DNA from: an uncultured Eubacterium sp.
GTDB taxonomy: Bacteria; Bacillota_A; Clostridia; Lachnospirales; Lachnospiraceae
NCBI GenBank assembly: GCA_948468465.1
Contig: CAOKJJ010000118.1
Span: 1 to 15,686, forward strand
Reading direction: 5' to 3'
DNA: 15,686 nucleotides
Shown here: in pieces, positions 1 to 5,865 of the stretch
Numbering within the stretch: the first letter of the stretch is position 1
How the letters are laid out: the number at the start of each line of letters is the position of its first letter
The notes under the pieces: generated by a model
What the model was told of the DNA's origin: nothing
The model's input: the letters and a program-made list of their open reading frames with translations, nothing else
Databases searched by the model: none
Program-made: the position numbers and the translations under genes

Positions 1-72
1 CGATATTAAAAAAATTACAATTGCATAATTATAAATACTAAAAGCGAAATCTCTGCCGGATGAAGAAAATGC

Positions 73-101
73 TTGAAATCATATCTGTATCATGATATAT
101 T
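73..101 (+). promoter_or_regulatory. Promoter of the short plus-strand antisense RNA
   Basis: A -35 box TTGAAA (73-78) is followed by a 17-base spacer and an extended -10, TGA-TATATT (-10 hexamer 96-101). This is a close match to a housekeeping sigma-A promoter, and the predicted start is near 108. No open reading frame with a ribosome binding site follows. A strong terminator lies about 80 bases downstream, so the promoter appears to drive a small RNA. Confidence 0.6.
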
Positions 102-107
102 ATACAT

Positions 108-191
108 AGAAACAGTGCTGCCGACAGACGGCCAGCCCGCTTAAAATTGCTGAATAGCCGCTTAGTTTAGCAGACCGAGGCGGCTATTTTT
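108..191 (+). ncRNA. Candidate antisense RNA (type I antitoxin-like), about 84 nt
   Basis: The RNA is inferred from an extended -10 promoter (73-101) and an intrinsic terminator ending near 191. A 5' hairpin (arms GCTG/CCG and CGG/CAGC between about 117 and 137) precedes a single-stranded linker and the terminator stem. Its 3' end is complementary to the stop codon and 3' untranslated part of the 34-codon gene on the opposite strand (184-288), so the two transcripts would converge tail to tail. This matches the geometry of Bacillus txpA/RatA and bsrG/SR4, where the antitoxin RNA overlaps the toxin mRNA 3' end. Its existence and function are inference; only the promoter, terminator and overlap are seen. 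Confidence 0.5.
153..191 (+). terminator. Rho-independent terminator of the antisense RNA
   Basis: A 9-bp stem pairs AATAGCCGC (153-161) with GCGGCTATT (180-188), with a loop of about 18 bases that may close slightly further. A run of five T at 187-191 follows on the plus strand. The minus strand lacks a comparable T-run after the stem, so this terminator is plus-strand specific. The stop codon of the 34-residue peptide (184-186, minus strand) lies inside the stem. Confidence 0.65.
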
Positions 192-288
192 GTGAATTCC
201 TTCTATCATCGCTTCCGATGGCATATCCAAGTCCAAAGCAGGTCAGGCCGAAACCCAGCACTGCAATAAGTCCTTCCAATGTCAACAT
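184..288 (-). CDS. 34-residue hydrophobic peptide, putative type I toxin (holin-like toxin type)
   Basis: The start is ATG at 286-288 with an excellent ribosome binding site, AAAGGAGG, about 9 bases upstream. The stop TAG is at 184-186. The peptide begins MLTLEGLIAVLGF, carries one hydrophobic, glycine-rich transmembrane stretch (about residues 4-24, ending near GLGYAIG) and ends in a charged tail (SDDRRNSQK). This layout, together with its own promoter, a long structured leader and a facing antisense RNA, fits the small membrane toxins of type I toxin-antitoxin systems often annotated in Firmicutes as putative holin-like toxin. I recall very similar peptides with similar leaders in other Lachnospiraceae but cannot search here. 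A short membrane regulatory peptide is an alternative. Toxicity is inference. Confidence 0.6.
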   Translation of the reverse strand: MLTLEGLIAVLGFGLTCFGLGYAIGSDDRRNSQK

Positions 289-290
289 CC

Positions 291-391
291 GTTCTGCCCT
301 CCTTTCCCAGATTCCCTTTCGGGTTTCTATGTAAACGGAGGGTCACAGTCCCTCCGGAGAGGGCTAACCGCCTGCCATCCTGGCAGCACCT
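291..391 (-). promoter_or_regulatory. Structured leader of the small peptide mRNA with alternative pairings
   Basis: From the predicted start near 391 the leader holds these elements. There is a perfect 6-bp hairpin with a 3-base loop (372-386, CTGCCA/TGGCAG). Segment 1 (359-364, GCCCTC in the RNA) is followed by segment 2 (350-356, CGGAGGG), segment 3 (336-342, CCCTCCG), a CCC-GAAA-GGG tetraloop hairpin (314-323), and segment 4, the Shine-Dalgarno sequence (296-302, GGAGGGC). Segments 1:2, 2:3, 3:4 and 1:4 can all pair, giving exclusive folds in which the ribosome site is open (2:3) or closed (1:2 with 3:4). The pairing is seen; the switching is inference. Confidence 0.6.
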
Positions 392-397
392 GAATGC

Positions 398-426
398 ATT
401 GTAGCACACCTTTTGATATTTTACAA
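398..426 (-). promoter_or_regulatory. Promoter of the small peptide gene
   Basis: On the minus strand, TTGTAA (421-426), a 17-base spacer and an extended -10 TGC-TACAAT (398-403) form a strong sigma-A-type promoter. The predicted start is near 391, giving a leader of about 100 nt before the ATG at 288. The guaA terminator (497-537) lies upstream, so the unit is transcriptionally independent of guaA. Confidence 0.65.
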
Positions 427-496
427 CAATTTCCGATTCTGCGGAATATGCGGAAAGGACTTATTTTTCCATCTCATATCAATCTCACAGAGATAG

Positions 497-537
497 AAAA
501 AAGACTGGAAAACCCCTTAAAATCAGGCTTTCCAGTC
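497..537 (-). terminator. Rho-independent terminator of guaA
   Basis: On the minus strand GACTGGAAAGCC (537-526) pairs with its near-complement at 516-503 (about 9 perfect outer pairs, then CC/GG), followed by six T (502-497). It starts 11 bases past the guaA stop codon. Confidence 0.85.
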
Positions 538-547
538 CAAATGTCCG

Positions 548-2089
548 CTATTCGAACTCAATCGTCCCAGGCGGCTTACTAGTTAAATCATACATTACCC
601 GATTAACCCCTTTCACCTCATTCACAATCCTATTCATCACCTTCTGCAGCACCCCAAACGGAATCTCCGCACACTCCGCCGTCATAAAGTCGGTAGTTGT
701 CACTGCGCGCAGTGCCACCGCATAGTCATATGTCCGTCCGTCTCCCATCACACCAACTGACCGCATATTCGTCAAAGCAGCAAAATACTGGCTCACTATT
801 TTATCCAACCCTGCATTTGCAATCTCTTCCCGATAAATCGCATCTGCATCCTGCACAATCTTCACTTTTTCGGCTGTTACTTCTCCAATAATTCGTATTC
901 CTAGTCCTGGCCCCGGAAATGGCTGACGGCTGACCAGGTATTCAGGTATTCCCAGTTCCCTGCCTGCCTGTCTTACTTCATCCTTAAATAACAGTCGAAG
1001 CGGCTCTACAATTTCCTTAAAGTCTACATAATCCGGTAATCCTCCTACATTATGATGTGACTTTATCGTTGCTGATTTTCCAAGGCCGGATTCAATGACG
1101 TCTGGATAAATTGTGCCCTGCACCAGAAAATCAACCGCGCCAATTTTCTTTGCCTGTTCTTCAAACACACGAATAAATTCTTCTCCAATAATCTTGCGTT
1201 TTTGTTCTGGCTCTGTAACGCCTGCCAGTTTGCTGTAAAACCGTTCTTGTGCGTTCACACGAATGAAGTTCAGATCGTATGGGCCATCCGGGCCGAATAC
1301 AGCTTCCACCTCATCGCCTTCATTTTTGCGCAGAAGGCCATGGTCTACAAATACACAGGTAAGTTGTTTTCCTACTGCTTTTGACAGGATAACTGCCGCT
1401 ACGGAGGAGTCTACGCCGCCGGATAATGCACATAAGACTTTTCCGTTTCCGACTTTTTTACGGATATCTTCAATCGTCCGTTCCACAAAGGAATCCATCT
1501 TCCAGTCGCCTGCACAGCCGCAGATTTGAAAGACAAAATTAGAAAGCATTTTTTGTCCTTCAGTTGTATGCATAACTTCCGGATGGAATTGTGTTGCATA
1601 CAGCCCTCGTTCCGGGCATTCCATTGCCGCAACCGGACATACTGGCGTGGAACCCGTAATTTGAAATCCCTGCGGAGGCGTTTCAATATAATCGGTATGG
1701 CTCATCCAGCATATGGTATTTGCTGATACTCCGGCAAACAGTTTGCTTTCTGTCCGAATTGCAACATCTGTTTTTCCATATTCGCTAACAGGCGCCGTTT
1801 TTACGCTTCCTCCCAGCAGATGTGCCATGATCTGTGAACCATAGCAAATTCCCAGAATCGGGATTCCAAGTTCGAATATTTCCTTGCTGCATGTTGGAGA
1901 TTGTTCCAAATATGCACTGTTCGGGCCTCCGGTAAAAATGATTCCTTTTGGATTTATGTTTTTGATTTGTTCTAATGAAATATAATGAGGATGTACTTCA
2001 CAATACACATTGCATTCCCGCACACGCCTTGCAATCAACTGATTGTATTGTCCTCCAAAATCCAGGACAATGACTTTTTCCTGACTCAT
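548..2089 (-). CDS. guaA: GMP synthase (glutamine-hydrolysing)
   Basis: GuaA converts XMP to GMP using ATP and glutamine-derived ammonia, the last step of guanine nucleotide synthesis in the cytoplasm. The 513 residues carry both domains and match the usual length. The N-terminal class I glutamine amidotransferase has nucleophile C82 in GICYGSQ and the H169/E171 pair in QFHPEV. The ATP-pyrophosphatase domain has the P-loop SGGVDSS (223-229). The C-terminal dimerisation domain has [10 protein letters not shown] (391-400) and ends PPGTIEFE, which binds XMP. The ATG at 2089 follows GAGGAG with good spacing. Its promoter is probably at 2180-2208 and its terminator at 497-537, so it looks monocistronic. 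The amidotransferase motif has S after YG where M or H is common, which is a tolerated position. Identification is secure. Confidence 0.98.
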   Translation of the reverse strand: MSQEKVIVLDFGGQYNQLIARRVRECNVYCEVHPHYISLEQIKNINPKGIIFTGGPNSAYLEQSPTCSKEIFELGIPILGICYGSQIMAHLLGGSVKTAPVSEYGKTDVAIRTESKLFAGVSANTICWMSHTDYIETPPQGFQITGSTPVCPVAAMECPERGLYATQFHPEVMHTTEGQKMLSNFVFQICGCAGDWKMDSFVERTIEDIRKKVGNGKVLCALSGGVDSSVAAVILSKAVGKQLTCVFVDHGLLRKNEGDEVEAVFGPDGPYDLNFIRVNAQERFYSKLAGVTEPEQKRKIIGEEFIRVFEEQAKKIGAVDFLVQGTIYPDVIESGLGKSATIKSHHNVGGLPDYVDFKEIVEPLRLLFKDEVRQAGRELGIPEYLVSRQPFPGPGLGIRIIGEVTAEKVKIVQDADAIYREEIANAGLDKIVSQYFAALTNMRSVGVMGDGRTYDYAVALRAVTTTDFMTAECAEIPFGVLQKVMNRIVNEVKGVNRVMYDLTSKPPGTIEFE

Positions 2090-2139
2090 TGTTTTCTCCT
2101 CTCTAATTCACGATTCATCTGCAGTTTATGCTTTTGTCT

Positions 2140-2208
2140 GCCGGATTTACAGTAAAAACCCGGCCGCTGCTTTTTATCCATTATAAAGCAGACTTTTCAT
2201 AAACACAA
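2140..2208 (-). promoter_or_regulatory. guaA promoter and leader hairpin
   Basis: On the minus strand TTGTGT (2203-2208), 17 bases and TATAAT (2180-2185) give a plausible promoter with a weak -35. The leader then folds a 9-bp hairpin, GCCGGGTTT (2164-2156) with AAATCCGGC (2148-2140), one G:U pair and a 7-base loop. No T-run follows, so it is not a terminator. I do not see the conserved core of a purine riboswitch, although guanine-nucleotide genes often have RNA control. Confidence 0.5.
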
Positions 2209-2290
2209 GATGCATTTTTATTTCACATTGTTTTCAACATTGATTTTTTGCCTGCGTAAAGCATTGTTCAGACATGTTCTATCAGATGGT

Positions 2291-2340
2291 TTGCTAAAAT
2301 GATTGCTAGGATAATTGCTAAGATGATTTGCTAAGATGAT
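2291..2340. repeat. Degenerate 12-13 bp tandem repeat, four units
   Basis: Units at 2291-2302, 2303-2314, 2315-2327 and 2328-2340 follow the pattern TTGCTAAGATGAT. The last two are identical and the first two differ at a few bases. They lie 13 bases upstream of the -35 box of the plus-strand gene at 2451. The remainder of the 2090-2450 gap holds the guaA promoter and leader on one side and this gene's promoter and leader on the other. Confidence 0.75.
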
Positions 2341-2352
2341 TTCAAGAAATAT

Positions 2353-2381
2353 TTGTAACTTTATATAATAAGTGCTATAAT
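2353..2381 (+). promoter_or_regulatory. Promoter of the 129-residue hypothetical gene
   Basis: TTGTAA (2353-2358), a 17-base spacer and an extended -10 TGC-TATAAT (2376-2381) give a strong sigma-A promoter. Its -35, spacer length and TGC extension are the same as those of the promoter at 398-426. Predicted start is near 2388, giving a leader of about 60 nt. Confidence 0.7.
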
Positions 2382-2450
2382 TTGGAAAGCGGCAATGTCG
2401 GGCAGGAGTGAAAAGATACATAGAAAAAATAACGACTTGGAGGAGAAACA

Positions 2451-2840
2451 ATGAATTTTAATGATGAAAAAGATTATGTGATGCGCATAATAAAAGAGAT
2501 GGTACGGGTGCTTTTCTCTTTGATGCTTGGAAAAAAATATAATTCTGTCGAACTTCAGAAAGAAAATAAATGTAAGATTGCCGGAAAAGCATTTGAAGAA
2601 TTTGAAAAAATGGTTGATGACGGCTTGATAAACGACGCAGAAAATTTACTTTTGGAAAGCATGGACTATACGCGGCAAGAAGAAGTCATTGCTTCCGTAT
2701 TATTTTATCAATATATCAGTGAAAAAGATAATGATTTTCTGGCGGCGCACAACTATTCAAAAGAAGAAGCGCTGGAAGGAATTAAAAGATTGGCAAAAAT
2801 ACAAGGATACGGTCAAATCAGCTCATTATTTATGGAATGA
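2451..2840 (+). CDS. Conserved hypothetical protein, 129 aa (DUF6483-like)
   Basis: This is a real gene: it has a strong promoter (2353-2381), a GGAGG site 7 bases before the ATG at 2451 and a terminator at 2890-2924. The protein is soluble in character, mostly alpha-helical and acidic. It opens with an amphipathic helix (DYVMRIIKEMVRVLFSLMLG, residues 8-27) and continues with helical segments such as residues 46-70 and 98-125. No catalytic motif, metal site or signal peptide is visible. It resembles a family of about 120-130-residue Firmicutes proteins that I recall as DUF6483, of unknown function; the family name is from memory and should be checked. It is divergent from guaA and convergent with punA, so the neighbours give no clear functional link. 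Short tandem repeats flank it on both sides. Confidence 0.85.
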   Translation: MNFNDEKDYVMRIIKEMVRVLFSLMLGKKYNSVELQKENKCKIAGKAFEEFEKMVDDGLINDAENLLLESMDYTRQEEVIASVLFYQYISEKDNDFLAAHNYSKEEALEGIKRLAKIQGYGQISSLFME

Positions 2841-2889
2841 TGATATTTACGGATGGATGATATTTATGGATGGATGATTTGATGGAAGG
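2839..2889. repeat. 17-bp tandem repeat, two copies plus a decayed third
   Basis: Units at 2839-2855 and 2856-2872 differ by a single base (GATGATATTTAYGGATG). A third, degenerate unit fills 2873-2889. The array begins inside the stop codon of the preceding gene (2838-2840) and runs up to its terminator. Confidence 0.75.
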
Positions 2890-2924
2890 ACACCGGGAAG
2901 TTAATGTCAGCTTTCCGGTGTTTT
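2890..2924 (+). terminator. Rho-independent terminator of the 129-residue gene
   Basis: An 11-bp stem (2890-2900 with 2911-2921, one G:U pair) encloses a 10-base loop and runs into TTTT at 2921-2924. The same hairpin lies 30 bases past the punA stop codon on the other strand, but there it is followed by CCTTCC rather than a T-run, so any bidirectional action would be weak. Confidence 0.75.
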
Positions 2925-2951
2925 CCATTTATGATCCAGCCTAAAGCGGGT

Positions 2952-3773
2952 TCAAATCCGGCTTACTGTGGCGGTAACCAGCTGCTTAAACTGCGCAGCT
3001 ACACGGTCGGCGGTTTCCTGTACCTCTTTATGATCCAGCTGCTTTGCGGACATTCCAGCTGCCAGGTTGGTAATACAGGAAATTCCACATACTTCCATTC
3101 CCATATGGCGGGCGGCCATTGCTTCACATGCCGTGCTCATCCCTACCGCGTCCGCGCCCCAGGTTCTGCACATACGAATTTCCGCTGGAGTTTCGTATGC
3201 AGGACCGGTAAGCTGTGCATATACGCCTTCCTGTAAACGGATTCCAAGTTTTTCTGCCTCCTGTTTGATGATTTCGCGTAAGGAGCTGCTGTATACTTCA
3301 CTCATATCTGGAAATCTGACGCCCAGCTCATCTACATTTGCGCCGATCAGCGGATTTGGTACGCCGACTGCAATATGATCTTTGATAAGCATAAAGTCTC
3401 CTGGTTTATAATCAAAGTTGACGCCTCCCGCAGCGTTTGTCAGAATCAGTTTTTTCGCACCAAGCATTCCCATCAGACGTGTCGGCAGCACAACGTCTGA
3501 CATCGGATATCCTTCGTAATAATGTATTCTTCCCTGCATAATTACGACAGGTATGTCATTTACATAGCCAAATACAAATCTGCCTTTGTGGCCTGCTACC
3601 GTGGAGACCGGAAATCCCTGTATTTGTGTGTAATCTATCGTCTGCTCAATTTGGATTCCGTCTGCATAATCTCCCAGGCCGGAGCCAAGGATTAATGCTG
3701 CTTTTGGAACAAATTCTGTTTTTTCTCTTACGCTGTCCCGGCATGCTGTTAACTTTTTGTATATTTCATTCAT
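2952..3773 (-). CDS. punA: Purine nucleoside phosphorylase (trimeric class)
   Basis: The enzyme cleaves purine (deoxy)nucleosides with phosphate to base and (deoxy)ribose 1-phosphate in the cytoplasm. I start it at the ATG at 3773, which has AGGAGG 7 bases upstream; the frame is open to 3839 but has no ribosome site there. The product is 273 residues, normal for the family. Motifs are the phosphate loop GSGLGDYAD (30-38), AGHKGRF (60-66), GRIHYYEGYP (81-90), TNAAGG (112-117), GPAYETPAEIR (190-200) with the conserved Glu at 194, and the base-binding Asn at 236 in CITNLAAG. The usual GMSTVPE segment reads GMSTACE (211-217). It is the last gene of the nucleoside cluster, 37 bases after the Crp/Fnr gene, and feeds DeoB. 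Confidence 0.95.
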   Translation of the reverse strand: MNEIYKKLTACRDSVREKTEFVPKAALILGSGLGDYADGIQIEQTIDYTQIQGFPVSTVAGHKGRFVFGYVNDIPVVIMQGRIHYYEGYPMSDVVLPTRLMGMLGAKKLILTNAAGGVNFDYKPGDFMLIKDHIAVGVPNPLIGANVDELGVRFPDMSEVYSSSLREIIKQEAEKLGIRLQEGVYAQLTGPAYETPAEIRMCRTWGADAVGMSTACEAMAARHMGMEVCGISCITNLAAGMSAKQLDHKEVQETADRVAAQFKQLVTATVSRI

Positions 3774-3810
3774 ATGTTTTCCTCCTGATATTTTGACCCA
3801 GGCGCAAACT

Positions 3811-4539
3811 TTAATCCAGATCAATTTTATATGAAACAATTTTCTTTAAACGAATATACTGCTGTTCGTTAATTACAATTTTATTTCCCTCTTTTGTAAT
3901 TAAATCATCTTCCAAAAATTTTTTTACTCCCCGGCTGATACTCTTTACGCATAGTCCGGTTTCGTCTGCCAGATTCTGCCTGTTTCCCTTTATATACAAT
4001 ACTCCGTTTTTGCCGTATCTTTCAAAGCGGTCTACAAAAAGCATTGCAAGCCTGTCAGAGCCCTGCAAAAACAGAAATACTCTGCTGTTGCGTCCTTCTC
4101 TCAGCAAATATTCTCCTATCATTTTTGCTTCATACTTCATTGCACGAATATCGGAATACATCCACTTTTCAAACTTTGACCGTGATAATTTTACTGCTGT
4201 ACATTCTGTTATCGTTCGAAGCGTCGTTTTGTAGATATCCAAATCCATAATAAATTCCATGCCGCCAAATGCATATAATTTGTCAAACTGCATATAGTCA
4301 TACGGTGTACCATAAACACGATAGTCAATGGCCTCTATGATACCTCTTCCGATAAAAAAAATAGTGTCCGCCGGTTCTCCTTCCCGTACAAAGATCTCGC
4401 CTTTTTTCAGCTCGTCTATCTGAAGCGCATCAAGCAGCCATAACGGCGCACTTTTAAAATATTCCTGAAACTGCTCCTGTTTTTCTCTGTCAACATTATT
4501 TAAAAACGGCAACGCATCGTATAAAGGTTTATGCTTCAT
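3811..4539 (-). CDS. Crp/Fnr-family transcriptional regulator in the nucleoside operon
   Basis: The 242-residue protein has an N-terminal cyclic-nucleotide-binding-like beta barrel (about 35-125; EGEPADTIFFIGRG at 53-66), a dimerisation helix (about 130-160) and a C-terminal winged helix (HTH about 186-210, NRQNLADETGLCVKSISRG). The segment matching the phosphate-binding cassette of E. coli CRP reads FGGMEF (91-96) then YKTTLRT (103-109), so the Glu and Arg-Ser that hold cAMP are not kept. FNR-type clustered cysteines are also absent, and its signal is unknown. The ATG at 4539 follows AAAGGAG. A perfect 25-base palindrome lies just upstream at 4556-4580. Position between deoB and punA suggests it controls nucleoside use, but that is inference. 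Confidence 0.9.
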   Translation of the reverse strand: MKHKPLYDALPFLNNVDREKQEQFQEYFKSAPLWLLDALQIDELKKGEIFVREGEPADTIFFIGRGIIEAIDYRVYGTPYDYMQFDKLYAFGGMEFIMDLDIYKTTLRTITECTAVKLSRSKFEKWMYSDIRAMKYEAKMIGEYLLREGRNSRVFLFLQGSDRLAMLFVDRFERYGKNGVLYIKGNRQNLADETGLCVKSISRGVKKFLEDDLITKEGNKIVINEQQYIRLKKIVSYKIDLD

Positions 4540-4640
4540 GCTGGATTCTCCTTTCGCTGCAGTACAGCCTGTACTGCAGCCTTATAGTTCAATTTTCTGA
4601 TATTCGGCCTGCTTTCGTTTAACTGCCGCCGCAATTTCAT
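4536..4640 (-). CDS. Possible 34-codon ORF overlapping the regulator start (doubtful)
   Basis: An ATG at 4638-4640 opens a 34-codon frame that starts MKLRRQLNES and ends in TGA at 4536-4538. The stop overlaps the regulator ATG as ATGA, an arrangement typical of translational coupling. The peptide is basic, with no membrane segment. Against it, there is no Shine-Dalgarno match before its ATG, and the middle of the frame is occupied by the 4556-4580 palindrome. It may be chance. Confidence 0.2.
   Translation of the reverse strand: MKLRRQLNESRPNIRKLNYKAAVQAVLQRKENPA
4556..4580 (-). promoter_or_regulatory. Perfect palindrome upstream of the Crp/Fnr gene (operator or mRNA hairpin)
   Basis: Two perfect 11-base arms (GCTGCAGTACA at 4556-4566 and its complement at 4570-4580) flank a 3-base centre. 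No T-run follows, so it is not a terminator. It ends two to three bases before the AAAGGAG ribosome site of the regulator. It could be an autoregulatory operator, since dyads are typical of Crp/Fnr targets, or a stable intercistronic hairpin that affects translation or mRNA processing. Confidence 0.6.
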
Positions 4641-4652
4641 GGCTGCCGTTTG

Positions 4653-5843
4653 TTATACTAATTTTCCCAGTATCGATGTTCCAATCGTTCCTGCCGGCAT
4701 CGAAATCTCAAAATTATCAGCAATTGACGCCCCAATTACCGCAAACGTATCTTCATTTTCCAGCGCACCGCCGTTTTTCATTTTTTCAGAATAAGCAATC
4801 AGCGGTACATACTCTCTTGTATGGTCTGTACCAGTATAGGACGGATCGTTGCCATGATCTGCAGTTAAGATCAGAAGATCGTCTTCTTTTAATTCTTCCA
4901 GCAAAATTCCCAGATTTTTGTCAAATTTTTCTATTTCTTTTCCGTAGCCTTCCACGTTTCTGCGGTGTCCCCATAATGCGTCAAAATCTACGAGATTGAC
5001 AAAACAAAGCCCATGAAAATCACCTCTGCAGATGTCAATGGTCTGCTCCATTCCATGAACAGAGCTGTCTGAATGATGGGTTTGTGTAATGCCTTCTCCG
5101 CAGAAAATATCATTGATTTTTCCGACGCCTATGACATCGTATCCTACGTCTTTTAACGCGTTGAGCACTGTCGGCCCGGTCGGTTTTAGAGCGTAATCAT
5201 GGCGATTGCTTGTCCGCTTAAATTCACCTTTCTTTTTTCCGATATATGGTCTTGCGATGACACGTCCCACTCGCCACTCGTCTTTCATCGTAATCTCTCT
5301 TGCAATTTCACAGCATCGGTACAGATTATTCAAGTCAAACGTTTCCTCGTTTCCGCAAATCTGAAGTACGGAATCCGCAGAGGTATACACAATCATAGCT
5401 CCTGTCTGAATCTCTTCTTCGCCCAGTTCTTCAATGATTTCCGTGCCGCTGGCGCTCTTGTTTCCAATTACTTTTTTTCCGCACTGTTTTTCCAATTCCT
5501 GGATCAGTTCCGGAGGAAATCCGGTGTCAGTAAATGTCTGAAATGGTTTTTCCGTTTTGATTCCCATCATTTCCCAGTGGCCGGTCATGGTATCTTTTCC
5601 ATTGCTTGCTTCTCCAAGACGCAGAAACCGTCCCATCGGCTCGCTGACACCCTGCATGCTGCCTGCTGTATGCAGATTCAGCATTCCAAGTTTTTTCAGA
5701 TTTGGAATGTCCAGCGTCTGCATATGTTCCAAAATGTGTCCAAATGTATCTACTCCGGAGTCGCCAAACTTCGGCGAATCCGGCATTGCTCCGATTCCTA
5801 AAGAATCCAGAACGATTACGAAAATTCTTTTATATTTGTACAA
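4653..5843 (-). CDS. deoB: Phosphopentomutase
   Basis: DeoB interconverts (deoxy)ribose 1-phosphate and 5-phosphate, linking the phosphorylases to DeoC and the pentose phosphate pathway. The 396 residues match the family length. Alkaline-phosphatase-superfamily metal ligands are visible: D13 (VLDSLGIG), D286 and H293 ([11 protein letters not shown]), D329/H330 (TADHGND) and H341 (TDHTREYVP). The phosphorylated catalytic threonine is T85 in [10 protein letters not shown]. The start is TTG at 5843, preceded by GGAAGGGG at about 8 bases. No in-frame ATG is available, and an out-of-frame ATG just upstream opens only 11 codons. It follows cdd by 22 bases and precedes the regulator by 113 bases. 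Confidence 0.96.
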   Translation of the reverse strand: MYKYKRIFVIVLDSLGIGAMPDSPKFGDSGVDTFGHILEHMQTLDIPNLKKLGMLNLHTAGSMQGVSEPMGRFLRLGEASNGKDTMTGHWEMMGIKTEKPFQTFTDTGFPPELIQELEKQCGKKVIGNKSASGTEIIEELGEEEIQTGAMIVYTSADSVLQICGNEETFDLNNLYRCCEIAREITMKDEWRVGRVIARPYIGKKKGEFKRTSNRHDYALKPTGPTVLNALKDVGYDVIGVGKINDIFCGEGITQTHHSDSSVHGMEQTIDICRGDFHGLCFVNLVDFDALWGHRRNVEGYGKEIEKFDKNLGILLEELKEDDLLILTADHGNDPSYTGTDHTREYVPLIAYSEKMKNGGALENEDTFAVIGASIADNFEISMPAGTIGTSILGKLV

Positions 5844-5865
5844 GTGATCATCCCCTTCCTTTTAT

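Noticed and set aside
206..409. A 67-codon minus-strand frame covering the leader of the small peptide
   Set aside because: It has no ribosome site, it begins at the promoter -10 region and overlaps the structured leader. The 34-codon frame at 184-288 has the correct ribosome site.
394..582. A 62-codon plus-strand frame
   Set aside because: It spans the peptide promoter, the guaA terminator and the guaA 3' end, with no ribosome site or recognisable product.
2100..2210. A purine riboswitch upstream of guaA
   Set aside because: The three-way junction core motifs expected of purine riboswitches are not visible, and only one simple hairpin is present.
2944..2962. A tRNA T-arm-like sequence (GGGTTCAAATCC) on the plus strand
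   Set aside because: The arm pairing is imperfect, no acceptor, D or anticodon arm precedes it, and it overlaps the punA stop codon. It is a chance match and not an integration site.
5199..5801. A 200-codon plus-strand frame opposite deoB
   Set aside because: It is a shadow of a clearly identified enzyme gene, without a ribosome site or family features.
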